Assembly: GCA_963798805.1 (NCBI GenBank)
Contig: CAWCVC010000010.1
Location: 1,618,948 to 1,682,947, forward strand
Source: CAVZCK01 sp963798805
GTDB taxonomy: Bacteria > Pseudomonadota > Alphaproteobacteria > Rhizobiales > Rhodomicrobiaceae
Direction of reading: 5' to 3'
DNA length: 64,000 nucleotides
In this document: positions 46,015 to 54,053 of the stretch, in pieces
How positions within the stretch are numbered: position 1 is the stretch's first letter
How the letters are laid out: each line of letters begins with the position of its first letter
Program-made: the position numbers and the translations under genes
Notes under the pieces: generated by a model
Told to the model about the DNA's origin: nothing
Databases searched by the model: none
Seen by the model: only the letters and a program-made list of their open reading frames with translations

Positions 46015-46248
46015 ATGATCCAGTCCCATCCTGCTTCACGTTACCTCACCACCGCCCAGGCGGCCGAAGTGCTGAGCCTCTCGGCGCGCACGCTGGAGCG
46101 TATGCGCGTTGATGGCAGCGGGCCGCCCTTTCTCAAAGCCGGGGGCGGAAAGCGCTCACGCGTCCTTTATGCGCTGACCGACATCGAGACCTGGCTCTCC
46201 GGTCACCGCTTCGGCTCGACCTCCGAATACCCCCGCCACTCGCTGTGA
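46015..46248 (+). CDS. AlpA-type helix-turn-helix regulator
   Basis: 77 residues. YLTTAQAAEVLSLSARTLER, MRVDGSGPPFLKAGGGKRSR and VLYALTDIETWLSGH is the HTH_17/AlpA fold in full. It lies 6 bases upstream of the membrane protein gene and 180 bases downstream of the integrase. AlpA homologues activate integrase or excision genes of cryptic islands. It is the counterpart of the gene at 6059. Confidence 0.85.
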   Translation: MIQSHPASRYLTTAQAAEVLSLSARTLERMRVDGSGPPFLKAGGGKRSRVLYALTDIETWLSGHRFGSTSEYPRHSL

Positions 46249-46254
46249 GGTCCC

Positions 46255-47412
46255 ATGCGCTGGTTTGTTGCCATCCTCGGCCTGCCCATGGTGCTCGGCC
46301 TCACCGCCGTCTCCGTTGTCATGAATTTCCGCTTCGGCCTCTTGCTCGGGCGCTCGCATCTGGACGGCCTCATCTACGCCTCCGCGAGCGCCTGCGCCGA
46401 TATCCTCAAATGCTTGATCCCGATCGTTCTTGGCTGGAGCTGGGCGAACCGCCGCCTTTTCATCACCTTGGCGGCAGGCCTGCTGTTTCTGATCTTCACC
46501 GCCTATTCCGTCACGTCATCGCTCGGCTACGCCGCGATCAATCGCGCGGAACGTTCCGGCCAGCGCGCTGCCGAAATCTCCCGCCACCGCGATCTGCGCG
46601 CCGAACTCGACCACAAACTGGCTCAGCGCACCAGTCTGCCGGCCTTCCGGCCTGCGGCGACGCTCGACGCCGAATTGCTGGCGACCCGCCAGCATGCGCG
46701 TTGGACCGCCACACGCGGTTGCGCGCAAGCGACGCTGGTGGAAAGCCGCGCTTTCTGCGACAGCTATTTCCGGCTGAAAGCGGAGCGCGCGACCGCCGAG
46801 GCGGCAACACGTCTCGATGAAGAGATCGCGGGCCTGCGGCGGCAAGTTGCCGGCTTGAGCGAAGCAGCCCAGACCGGCGCCGCCGATCCGCAGCTGGAGC
46901 TTATCGCCCAGATTCTCTCCCTCGGGCAGGATACCGCCAGGCTCGCCCTCACGATTCTATTGTCGGCGCTCGTCGAATGCGGTTCAGCTTTCGGCTTCAC
47001 GATCGTGCTTGCCATGTGGAACCATCCTGCTGCCAGGCATCAGTCCACAGACAATACGGGTATGGCGCCTGTTGAAGCTCCGCCAGTTGCGACGGGGCTG
47101 GAACGGCAGCCCGTTTCGCTTCCCCCGCCGCCGGCCGCGCGACCCATGCTTGAGGCACAAGACACCCGGTCTGTTACCGCCTGGGCCGATGCGCGGCTGA
47201 TGGACTGTCCACGCCGCAAGATATTCGCCGCCACCCTCTACGCCGATTACGTCAAATGGTCCCACGATAAGGCAGGGGCCAATCCGGTGACCTGGACGGC
47301 ATTCGCACTCTGGATGGCAGACGCCGGCCATGCTGAAAACGTCAGCGAAGCCGGCCGGATATTCTACCTCGGTATCGGTTTAAGAGAGCGAGCCGTAATC
47401 GTTGGTGACTAA
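46255..47412 (+). CDS. Membrane protein with Cys-pair coiled coil and winged-helix-like C-terminus
   Basis: 385 residues, ATG 6 bases after the AlpA-type gene. Three N-terminal helices (about 3-25, 41-60, 66-88), a charged coiled coil (95-215) with TRGCAQ and AFCDSY, a fourth helix (TARLALTILLSALVECGSAF, about 225-250), a Pro-rich linker and a soluble C-terminus. The tail (RRKIFAATLYADYVKWSHDK, NPVTWTAFALWMADAG) resembles the last domain of D5-type helicases. The same plan is found at 6370-7503 and 33974-34915. Function unknown; its repeated location behind an HTH gene in islands makes it worth study. Confidence 0.7.
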   Translation: MRWFVAILGLPMVLGLTAVSVVMNFRFGLLLGRSHLDGLIYASASACADILKCLIPIVLGWSWANRRLFITLAAGLLFLIFTAYSVTSSLGYAAINRAERSGQRAAEISRHRDLRAELDHKLAQRTSLPAFRPAATLDAELLATRQHARWTATRGCAQATLVESRAFCDSYFRLKAERATAEAATRLDEEIAGLRRQVAGLSEAAQTGAADPQLELIAQILSLGQDTARLALTILLSALVECGSAFGFTIVLAMWNHPAARHQSTDNTGMAPVEAPPVATGLERQPVSLPPPPAARPMLEAQDTRSVTAWADARLMDCPRRKIFAATLYADYVKWSHDKAGANPVTWTAFALWMADAGHAENVSEAGRIFYLGIGLRERAVIVGD

Positions 47413-47795
47413 GCTCGGGACGATGCCCACTACAGACGGTTGAGACGGCTGCATTCTTGTCGTGGTTTTGCCGTCGGGTTTCGATCCGTCAGTGTATGTT
47501 CGGGACGTATTGATTTATCCTGAGGCATTTATGATTGGGGCAGGGGGCTTGGGCGGCCCCTCCAGGCCGGGCTCGCGTGAACGGAGCCACTGCGTGTCTC
47601 CGCCCTTCGGGCTTGGATCCCTGCCGCGGCAATATTCCTTACTCACGACTGCGCAATAATACTGGAATTGCTTTTGTCGAAACGTGAAGGGTCTGTGTAT
47701 AGGCCTGTGGATATTTAACCAAATCTTAACAAACAAATTGAGAAAAATTAACTATGCATAGTCTCGGTATCAACCATAACCCTGGAGGAAAAGTT
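47413..47795. other. 383-base region without a supported gene
   Basis: GC-rich left half, with a short frame (47462-47659) of no recognisable character. The right half is AT-rich (TTAACCAAATCTTAACAAACAAATTG near 47715) and likely holds the promoter of the small gene that follows. Confidence 0.4.
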
Positions 47796-48169
47796 ATGAC
47801 TACCGAGACCAAACCTAAGAAATCCTATTTCAACCGCAAGAAACACGAGAAGCCGCAGGAGGAAAAGCCCGCTGCGGCGGAAGCCGAGGCTCAGCCGCAA
47901 GAGCGCAAGTACGAGCCAATCCGGCAACGGCGGAAGCGCGCGAGCTGATCAACGAGACCGGGCGTGCCGCCGCTTACGCAGCGGAAGCTCTCGTGCCGAA
48001 CAGCGCACGCAATCGCTCAGGCCAGGTCGCGAAGGTCCGACGCGAATTGCAGACAGATGCGGTTGGGGATCTGATTGCACAGGGCAAGATCAAATTGCCC
48101 GAGCGCCCTGCTGCGAGCCATGCCGCGCGCGCTCGCCACGGCGCTGAAAGCCCTATCGAAATCAGCTAA
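47796..48169 (+). pseudogene. Small Lys/Glu-rich protein, probable frameshift
   Basis: ATG 47796 after GGAGGAAAAG begins MTTETKPKKSYFNRKKHEKP and runs to a stop at 47948. From about 47915 a different frame, with no start codon of its own, reads NPATAEARELINETGRAAAY, AAEALVPNSARNRSGQVAKV, RRELQTDAVGDLIAQGKIKL and ends at 48169. Joined, they give about 124 residues of plausible protein. A one-base error or mutation near 47905-47920 would link them. No family recognised. Confidence 0.5.
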
Positions 48170-48278
48170 TCCGCATGAGGCGGCGCGTACCCGCCGCCGG
48201 CCCGGAACCCGTGCTCACTACGCCGCACGGATGTCCGGGCCGTGTGTCTCTAAGTGATTGGCGTAGAAAGGATTTACC

Positions 48279-48683
48279 ATGCTCGTTGAATCACAGTCTC
48301 AGCTCCCCGAGGAGACCGAGGAAGCTCCCTTATCAATTTCCGTGACGGCGGAAGAAGCCTCAACTCCCCGCCCGCGCCTGCGCCCGCTCGATGAGGCCGC
48401 GGTGCATCTATCGAATGCCCTGCAGACGGACGAACTGCGCCAGGCGGCGGGGGAGCTGGCCACTGAATACAAGGAGCTGCGGGAGAGCGTCGTTGCCGAT
48501 CTCCAGCGCGCCGGCACGAAGATTACCGAGGCCATTCTCGATGCCCGCCGCGGCATCGCACCAGCGATTGGAGGGCTCGCCGGCGACATCGTTACTTCGC
48601 AGGTTGAGAAGGCGGCCGGGTTTGCGGATCGGATCGTCGCTGGGCGCACTGAGAATTCTGTCGAGGCAAGCCCACAACGATAG
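48279..48683 (+). CDS. Hypothetical protein with C-terminal helix
   Basis: 134 residues after AAAGGATTTACC. Acidic N-terminus (PEETEEAPLSISVTAEE), then helices (LRQAAGELATEYKELRESVV, ADLQRAGTKITEAILDARRG) and a moderately hydrophobic GIAPAIGGLAGDIVTSQVEK. It may be a peripheral membrane or helical-bundle protein. It follows the small frameshifted gene by 110 bases and could be co-transcribed with it. No family recognised. Confidence 0.6.
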   Translation: MLVESQSQLPEETEEAPLSISVTAEEASTPRPRLRPLDEAAVHLSNALQTDELRQAAGELATEYKELRESVVADLQRAGTKITEAILDARRGIAPAIGGLAGDIVTSQVEKAAGFADRIVAGRTENSVEASPQR

Positions 48684-48749
48684 GGCAGCGATTACAAGGA
48701 AATCCTGCGCGTCAGAGTAGGCTTCCCCTCGACTTGCGCTTTTCTCCGA

Positions 48750-51242
48750 TTATGGCGCGCAACCCGTTCCGCTGCCGTACAGATCGGCAATTTCCGGTGC
48801 GGTCAGTACGCGGTCATAGATGCGCACATCGTCCATGTAGCCGTGATAGTAATCACCCTGTCCCGTGCGATCGCCGACGGTCAGCGCGACCGTACCGCTG
48901 GGGTGGGAATTGACAACTGATCCTTGTTTATTCAACACGCCGTTATAATAGATTTGACTTACGCCGGTGCCGTTAAAGGTAAAGACGACATGCGTCCAGC
49001 TGCCGACGGGCGGCAGGCTCGTGGCGTTGAGCCCGTTTGCGCCGCTGACATCCAATTCGTTGCTCACGTGACCGCTGCCGTCATACTGGACTTCGTAGTC
49101 GTCGCTGGAACCAAGGAACCGCGCGCGTGCGCTGAGACTATCCGGGTTCATCCAGAACGCGATCGTCCCCTTATCGGTGGCAGGAATGGTAAAACTGGTT
49201 ATCTTGAATCGGTTATTACCCGTGAAATGGAACGAATTGCCGATAATCCCCGGCGCGGTAGCGCCAGCGGCGGTCATGCCGCCGGCCATGGCACCGTTAT
49301 AGCCGTTGCCGCTGGAATCGTTGGCGGTGGTGCCAGAGGTTTCATCCATATCCCACTTCGCTACCAGGCCACTCGTGGTACAGCCGCCGCCGCTGGAGCA
49401 ACTCGAACCCGACTGTTCGACCCAACTGCCTATATTGCACTGGAAGTTGGCCGATCCGGTGGCCGGTCCCGTAGAGTCGGTCACACCATTAATGTCGGTA
49501 TCGTTACCTGTCGCGATCGTTGCTGAGCAACTGTCGCTTCCCACCGTCCAGTTGACGGTTGCCGAGGCGCAGCCCGCATAGGTGCTGCCGCAGGCATTCG
49601 TCACTTCCCAGTTGACCGCCAGGTTGCCGACGACGACGACGGCGACTTTCTTCGCGCCGCTCTTGCTGCTGGCATTCATATGGATATAGATCGGATCGCC
49701 GTTGGTGAAGGCGAAGCTCGTTCCCCAACTCACCCCGTCTTTGCTGATCTGCACGTCCGGCGAGCCCACCACCGTTGCCGTCTTCGTGCCGGAAACTCCG
49801 CTCACGGTAGCGCTAGAGCTATATTGATCCCCTGCCGTCGCATCGGTCACATCGGTGAAGTCGAAGGGCGACCCTCCGCCAGCCGTGCATGTCGCGCCCG
49901 AACTGCTGACGACGCCCGCTGCGCAGTTATAGGTTATGTCCCCGGTCGTCGGCGCGGTGGAATCGGTGACGAGCTGGTTGCCACCATCCGCGATCATTAC
50001 GTCCGACGGCACGGTGCAGGTATCGCTGCCTGCGGTCCAGGTGGTGCCGGAGGTAACGGTGCAACTCGATGGGCAGGCGTTCGCCGTCGCATTGGCAGGT
50101 AGGTTTTCCAGGAAGGACGAGCCACCCGTATACCATTCGGTATCGTATTGGGTCGGTACATAAAGATCAGCGGCATTGTTGTTGGTGACGACGCGGCACT
50201 CGCCGCACTCGTCAATCTGCAGGCTGCCACCACTGCCGGTCACCATGAAGCCACTGTCCGCGCAGGCGGTGCCGCCGCCACCGAAGCTACAGCTAGGTTG
50301 TTTTGCCACGAGACCAACCGGTACATTCAACTGGCCCGCGCCGTTATCGCCCCAGCAGGTGACAGTGCCGTCATTCTTCTCGGCGCAGGCATGAGTACCT
50401 CCGGCCGCTACCGACACGTAGCCGGTGCCGCCGGGCGCGCCGCTCACCTCGCCGTTGCTATTATCGCCCCAGCATTTGATGCTCCCATCCGTTTTTAACG
50501 CGCAGACTGGATCGTAGCCGGTGCTGACGAAGACGAAATTATTGCCGGACGGAGGTGATCCTCCGGGCGGGTTAGGAAATGCCGTGCCAATCGAGCCGTC
50601 GGTCTTGATCGTATAATTCCACTCATCGCCGGTGCCGACCTGGGCGACATTGGTCGTTGGATAGCCGGTTTTATAGCCGCCCTTGCAGGTCATAGTATTG
50701 TCGCTCTTGACTCCGCAGACGACATGAAACCCGCTGCTCACCTCGACATAGCCGCTGCCGGCGGGAGTGCCCGGCGGGCTGCCCCAGCATTGGATCGAAC
50801 CGTCGGTTTTCAGGCCGCAGGCGAAGTCGTTATTAGCTCCCCCGTCACCGACAGACACCGCGACAAAATCTTTGGTGCTTGGCGCGCCGCTGACGACGCC
50901 GTCGGCATTGCTGCCCCAACAAACGACCGAATCGTCGGCCTTAATGGCACAGACATTTCGCCACGCGGCTGATACGGAAATGAAATTCGTTCCCGACGGG
51001 ACATTGCTGACCTCGCCGTGGCCATTTCCCCCCCAACACGCGATGCTACCGTCAGTTTTGATCGCACAGACTGTATCGCTCTTGCCGGAAAGCGTCGTCG
51101 CCGCACCGGGGCAAGCGGCCGCGAAAGCGAGGGAATCTAATGCAGCGCAAAATAGGAATACGACCGGAACCAAAACGCGTAGCCCGATATCTGCGTCTGC
51201 CATAGTTGGCATCCGATGGCGTTTCTGACTCGTCTGGTGCAT
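48750..51242 (-). CDS. Exported RCC1-repeat and LamG-domain protein
   Basis: ATG 51242 follows GAGGTAT; the start at 51293 is less likely. A signal peptide (LVPVVFLFCAALDSLAFAAA) is followed by at least six RCC1-type repeats with the core C-x-x-K-x-D-G-S-x-x-C-W-G (CAIKTDGSIACWGG, CALKTDGSIKCWGD, CAEKNDGTVTCWGD). Then come Cys-rich linkers with two similar units (TWTAGSDTC, NWTVGSDSC) and a C-terminal LamG-type domain (LVAKWDMDETSGTTANDSSG, GTIAFWMNPDSL, VDDVRIY-like end). The regular Cys spacing implies disulphides outside the cytoplasm. Likely a surface or secreted adhesion-type protein; ligand unknown. Confidence 0.8.
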   Translation of the reverse strand: MHQTSQKRHRMPTMADADIGLRVLVPVVFLFCAALDSLAFAAACPGAATTLSGKSDTVCAIKTDGSIACWGGNGHGEVSNVPSGTNFISVSAAWRNVCAIKADDSVVCWGSNADGVVSGAPSTKDFVAVSVGDGGANNDFACGLKTDGSIQCWGSPPGTPAGSGYVEVSSGFHVVCGVKSDNTMTCKGGYKTGYPTTNVAQVGTGDEWNYTIKTDGSIGTAFPNPPGGSPPSGNNFVFVSTGYDPVCALKTDGSIKCWGDNSNGEVSGAPGGTGYVSVAAGGTHACAEKNDGTVTCWGDNGAGQLNVPVGLVAKQPSCSFGGGGTACADSGFMVTGSGGSLQIDECGECRVVTNNNAADLYVPTQYDTEWYTGGSSFLENLPANATANACPSSCTVTSGTTWTAGSDTCTVPSDVMIADGGNQLVTDSTAPTTGDITYNCAAGVVSSSGATCTAGGGSPFDFTDVTDATAGDQYSSSATVSGVSGTKTATVVGSPDVQISKDGVSWGTSFAFTNGDPIYIHMNASSKSGAKKVAVVVVGNLAVNWEVTNACGSTYAGCASATVNWTVGSDSCSATIATGNDTDINGVTDSTGPATGSANFQCNIGSWVEQSGSSCSSGGGCTTSGLVAKWDMDETSGTTANDSSGNGYNGAMAGGMTAAGATAPGIIGNSFHFTGNNRFKITSFTIPATDKGTIAFWMNPDSLSARARFLGSSDDYEVQYDGSGHVSNELDVSGANGLNATSLPPVGSWTHVVFTFNGTGVSQIYYNGVLNKQGSVVNSHPSGTVALTVGDRTGQGDYYHGYMDDVRIYDRVLTAPEIADLYGSGTGCAP

Positions 51243-51319
51243 ATACCTCGTGATGTGTCTTTGTTTTTCTTCCCCCGCGGCGGGGTCCCGCATTGCGAGT
51301 CCCCGTCAACGGAACCGCG

Positions 51320-52204
51320 CTAACGCGATCCCGCCCCTTGTGGCTGCCGCTGTTTCAGGTCGCGCATTTCCTCGCGCAGCGCGCGGTTGTCTTCATCAAG
51401 CGCCTTCACTTTGGCGTCGAGCTCCTTCGTCGCCTGAATCAGCGGTGCGATGATCTGGTCGTAATCGACCTCTTTCATGCCCGTTTTCTTCTCGGTCATC
51501 ACCGCCTGCGGCATCACCTTCTCGACATCCTGCGCGATCACCCCGGTCGAGGGCCTGCCGCTATCCTTCCAGTTGAAAGAGACTCCGGTCAGATGCTCCA
51601 GAATAGCGAGGCCCGAAACGGGCACGATATTCGTCTTGAGGCGTCTGTCCGACCCGTGGAAATAGCCGGCGGCGTTGTTCACGTTGTGGCTGTTCATATC
51701 GAGATTCTGCGTCGCGGTGTGGTTGCCGAGATCGTCGCCGCTGCCCAGTGTCCCGGAAACGCAATGCCAGGGTTCGTTGTTATTGCAAGGCATATGCCCA
51801 ATCGCGGACCCCGAAACCAGAGCACCATCGTCCGTGCTGACAGCGGAATTGGTGCAGTCACTCGCGTTTGATGAGCCTGCTCCGTAAATGACGCCTTCGG
51901 CCTCATTGAAATCGGCGTACGTGCCATGGTAGCCAGATACATAAACGGCCATAACCCGACCGCTTCCTGCGGCCAACGTCCCCCGGCTATTTTTAATGAG
52001 CTCAAGCATGTCGCTCATATACGCCCCTCTGGAACCCGGATAAGCAGTATTGCAGGCGGCATCGACCTGGGCGACGCTATCGGCACTCTTATTTAAGGAC
52101 GGCGTTAAGCCGTTATACGTCAATGCCCATGCATTCTGGGCAATGCATATCCCGAATAAAGCGGCAATTCCGATGCAGTGTCCTTGATATGCCAAGCGTC
52201 CCAT
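51320..52204 (-). CDS. Exported protein with C-terminal peptidase S74 (intramolecular chaperone) domain
   Basis: 294 residues with a signal peptide (HCIGIAALFGICIAQNAWA). The middle is Gly/Asn/Ser-rich and beta-like. From about residue 184, SDRRLKTNIVPVSGLAILEH, LTGVSFNWKDSGRPSTGVIA and QDVEKVMPQAV, then VDYDQIIAPLIQATKELDAK with a coiled coil, is the S74 chaperone. It trimerises and cuts itself off phage tail spikes; here the Ser-Asp and Lys of the autocleavage site are present. Outside phages it is found on trimeric surface proteins. It lies upstream of, and in line with, the RCC1/LamG gene. Confidence 0.85.
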   Translation of the reverse strand: MGRLAYQGHCIGIAALFGICIAQNAWALTYNGLTPSLNKSADSVAQVDAACNTAYPGSRGAYMSDMLELIKNSRGTLAAGSGRVMAVYVSGYHGTYADFNEAEGVIYGAGSSNASDCTNSAVSTDDGALVSGSAIGHMPCNNNEPWHCVSGTLGSGDDLGNHTATQNLDMNSHNVNNAAGYFHGSDRRLKTNIVPVSGLAILEHLTGVSFNWKDSGRPSTGVIAQDVEKVMPQAVMTEKKTGMKEVDYDQIIAPLIQATKELDAKVKALDEDNRALREEMRDLKQRQPQGAGSR

Positions 52205-52420
52205 AATATACCCCTTCTACCGTCGCAATACATTGAAATGCAATAAATCGTCAGTTTTCAAAAACGTTCGTTTATTAAATATAAAATATAACAATAAGTC
52301 GTTAATTTTGTATAAACACTAGAGCAATACGTTCGAATTGTTTAAAGTTGCTTCTTCCGCTGTTGGAAAATAATCACATTCATCGCGCCTTCTATTGGTG
52401 CTTATTCCAAAAACGAACGT

Positions 52421-52537
52421 TTTTGATACGCCGTTCAATCTTCCTGCTTTTCGATCAGTATACTGAATAAATAGGTATCAAAACTCTGTATCATAAGTTA
52501 TAGTATCAAAATTAATGCGTATACTGAGTTTTGATAC
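52421..52537. promoter_or_regulatory. Resolvase-binding repeats (candidate res site)
   Basis: GTATCAAAA occurs at 52475 and 52503, and its complement TTTTGATAC at 52421 and 52529-52537, the last copy touching the resolvase ATG. CAGTATACTG (52457-52466) and GTATACTGA (52519) are further dyads. The arrangement fits a multi-subsite res region where the resolvase also represses its own gene. The sequence from 52205 is strongly AT-rich, unlike the rest of the window. Confidence 0.6.
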
Positions 52538-53125
52538 ATGCTGATTGGCTACGCCCGCGTCTCGACCCTCGACCAGGACCTCGCCCTGCAACGGCAGGCT
52601 CTGAAGGGCGCCGGCTGCGAGCGGATTTTCGAGGAGGCGGCGTCCGGTGCAAAAGCCGATCGGCCGCAGCTTGCCCGCGCCATTGATCATATGCGCGCCG
52701 GCGATACGCTCGTTGTCTGGAAGCTCGACCGGCTCGCGCGATCCCTCCAGCAGCTGATCGAAACCGTTGCCACCCTCGACGGCAAACAGGTCCAGTTGCG
52801 TTCGCTCACTGAACAAATCGATACCTCAACGCCGTCCGGCCGGCTGACCTTTCATATCTTCAGTGCCCTGGCTGAGTTCGAGCGCTCGCTGATCCGCGAA
52901 CGCACGCTCGCCGGCCTTGCCGCCGCCCGCGCCGCAGGACGCACCGGCGGCCGGCCGCGCAAACTCACCGAGGAAGATATTGAAATGGCAAAAATTCTCA
53001 TCGCGACGCCCGGCTGGACACACAGTGCGATCGCCAAGCGCCTGAATGTCGGCCGCATGACGCTCTACCGCGCGCTAAAATCAGAAAAGGAGGGGTATGA
53101 CAACGCTCTATCGGATCGATCCTGA
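52538..53125 (+). CDS. Serine resolvase/invertase
   Basis: 195 residues. MLIGYARVSTLDQDLALQRQ carries the nucleophile Ser of YARVS, then RAGDTLVVWKLDRLARSLQQ (conserved KLDRLAR arginines) and FSALAEFERSLIRERTLAGL. A C-terminal helix-turn-helix (KILIATPGWTHSAIAKRLNV, GRMTLYRAL) binds DNA. This is the small Tn3-resolvase/Hin-invertase family. It may resolve cointegrates of the element or invert a segment; no inverted coding repeats were noticed. Its last codons overlap the WGR gene. Confidence 0.93.
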   Translation: MLIGYARVSTLDQDLALQRQALKGAGCERIFEEAASGAKADRPQLARAIDHMRAGDTLVVWKLDRLARSLQQLIETVATLDGKQVQLRSLTEQIDTSTPSGRLTFHIFSALAEFERSLIRERTLAGLAAARAAGRTGGRPRKLTEEDIEMAKILIATPGWTHSAIAKRLNVGRMTLYRALKSEKEGYDNALSDRS

Positions 53126-53315
53126 CGCCAATATGGCCCGGTTTTATGCGCTCTCCATTCAACCGACACTGTTTGGCGAGTGGACGCTGGTCCGGGAATG
53201 GGGAAGGATGGGTCGCAAACCGCAATATCTGCTGAATACCTATCAGACAATTGAGCTCGCCGCCGATGCCACTAACCGCATGATCGCCCGCAAAAAACGG
53301 CGAGGTTACTGCTAA
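53097..53315 (+). CDS. WGR-domain protein
   Basis: 72 residues, starting 29 bases before the resolvase stop in another frame, after GGAGGGGT. FYALSIQPTLFGEWTLVREW followed by GRMGRKPQYLLNTY and a helix is a stand-alone WGR domain, a putative nucleic-acid-binding fold also found in poly(ADP-ribose) polymerases. Small WGR proteins are common on alphaproteobacterial plasmids. The overlap implies translational coupling with the resolvase. Confidence 0.85.
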   Translation: MTTLYRIDPDANMARFYALSIQPTLFGEWTLVREWGRMGRKPQYLLNTYQTIELAADATNRMIARKKRRGYC

Positions 53316-53558
53316 AATCGCTCATCCACTCACCCTTAACGTACGATTTTTTCCGTTTCCTGAAGCGACCCCTGGATTGAACCTTTTTGCGGCGTTGGGC
53401 AAAAAACCCCATGATGACACTTAACTGTAGTTTCTGTTCCATTACCCCCTAAACCCCGGTTACTATTGTTAATTACTTCGATCTCGCATCACTCGGCATC
53501 GAATTTCATGGAATTGTCATGAACATTGGAATGATAAAGCAGTATAATTCCACTGCTT

Positions 53559-53921
53559 ATGGCGTGTTTTCAGACAATAGGAGAAGTTGATCTCGGTAAT
53601 TATGGCCGAGCACTTGTCCGCGTCGGCCGGTACCCGCAGGGCAACCAGATCGCCATTGCTTTGGTCGATGCCGATACATCCGAGCCCGTCGCCACCCTAT
53701 CGACTAATCTCGCAGCTTACGATGTTCCTGTGGAACCGGATGCGGTCGCCATCAAAGACTGGAGCGAAAATGCTCCGATCATTAAGCCACTGCTCGCCAG
53801 CGGTCTGTTCAAAGACACAGGGAAGCGGGTTGCAACAAACCATGTCGAAATCCCAATTTGGCGGCTGGTGAATCCCGAACACGTCCCGCCAATGCCGCCG
53901 CAACGCCAACAGTGCCGGTAG
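53559..53921 (+). CDS. Hypothetical protein
   Basis: 120 residues from ATG 53559; the upstream ribosome site is weak. VDLGNYGRALVRVGRYPQGN and QIAIALVDADTSEPVATLST look like a beta-rich fold, and IWRLVNPEHVPPMP ends it. I associate this kind of protein with integrative-element cargo, but do not recognise a named family. It is separated from the WGR gene by 240 bases. Confidence 0.55.
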   Translation: MACFQTIGEVDLGNYGRALVRVGRYPQGNQIAIALVDADTSEPVATLSTNLAAYDVPVEPDAVAIKDWSENAPIIKPLLASGLFKDTGKRVATNHVEIPIWRLVNPEHVPPMPPQRQQCR

Positions 53922-54053
53922 CCGGTTTCATCGTTCGGGGAAGACATACACCTCCAACTGATTTCAGCATCGGCGCGACTTCAGCGACGATGCGAATGGC
54001 GCGGGGTGGATCTGAGTGTGATTGCGTAGACAGCATCCACGAGCCCTGACTGT

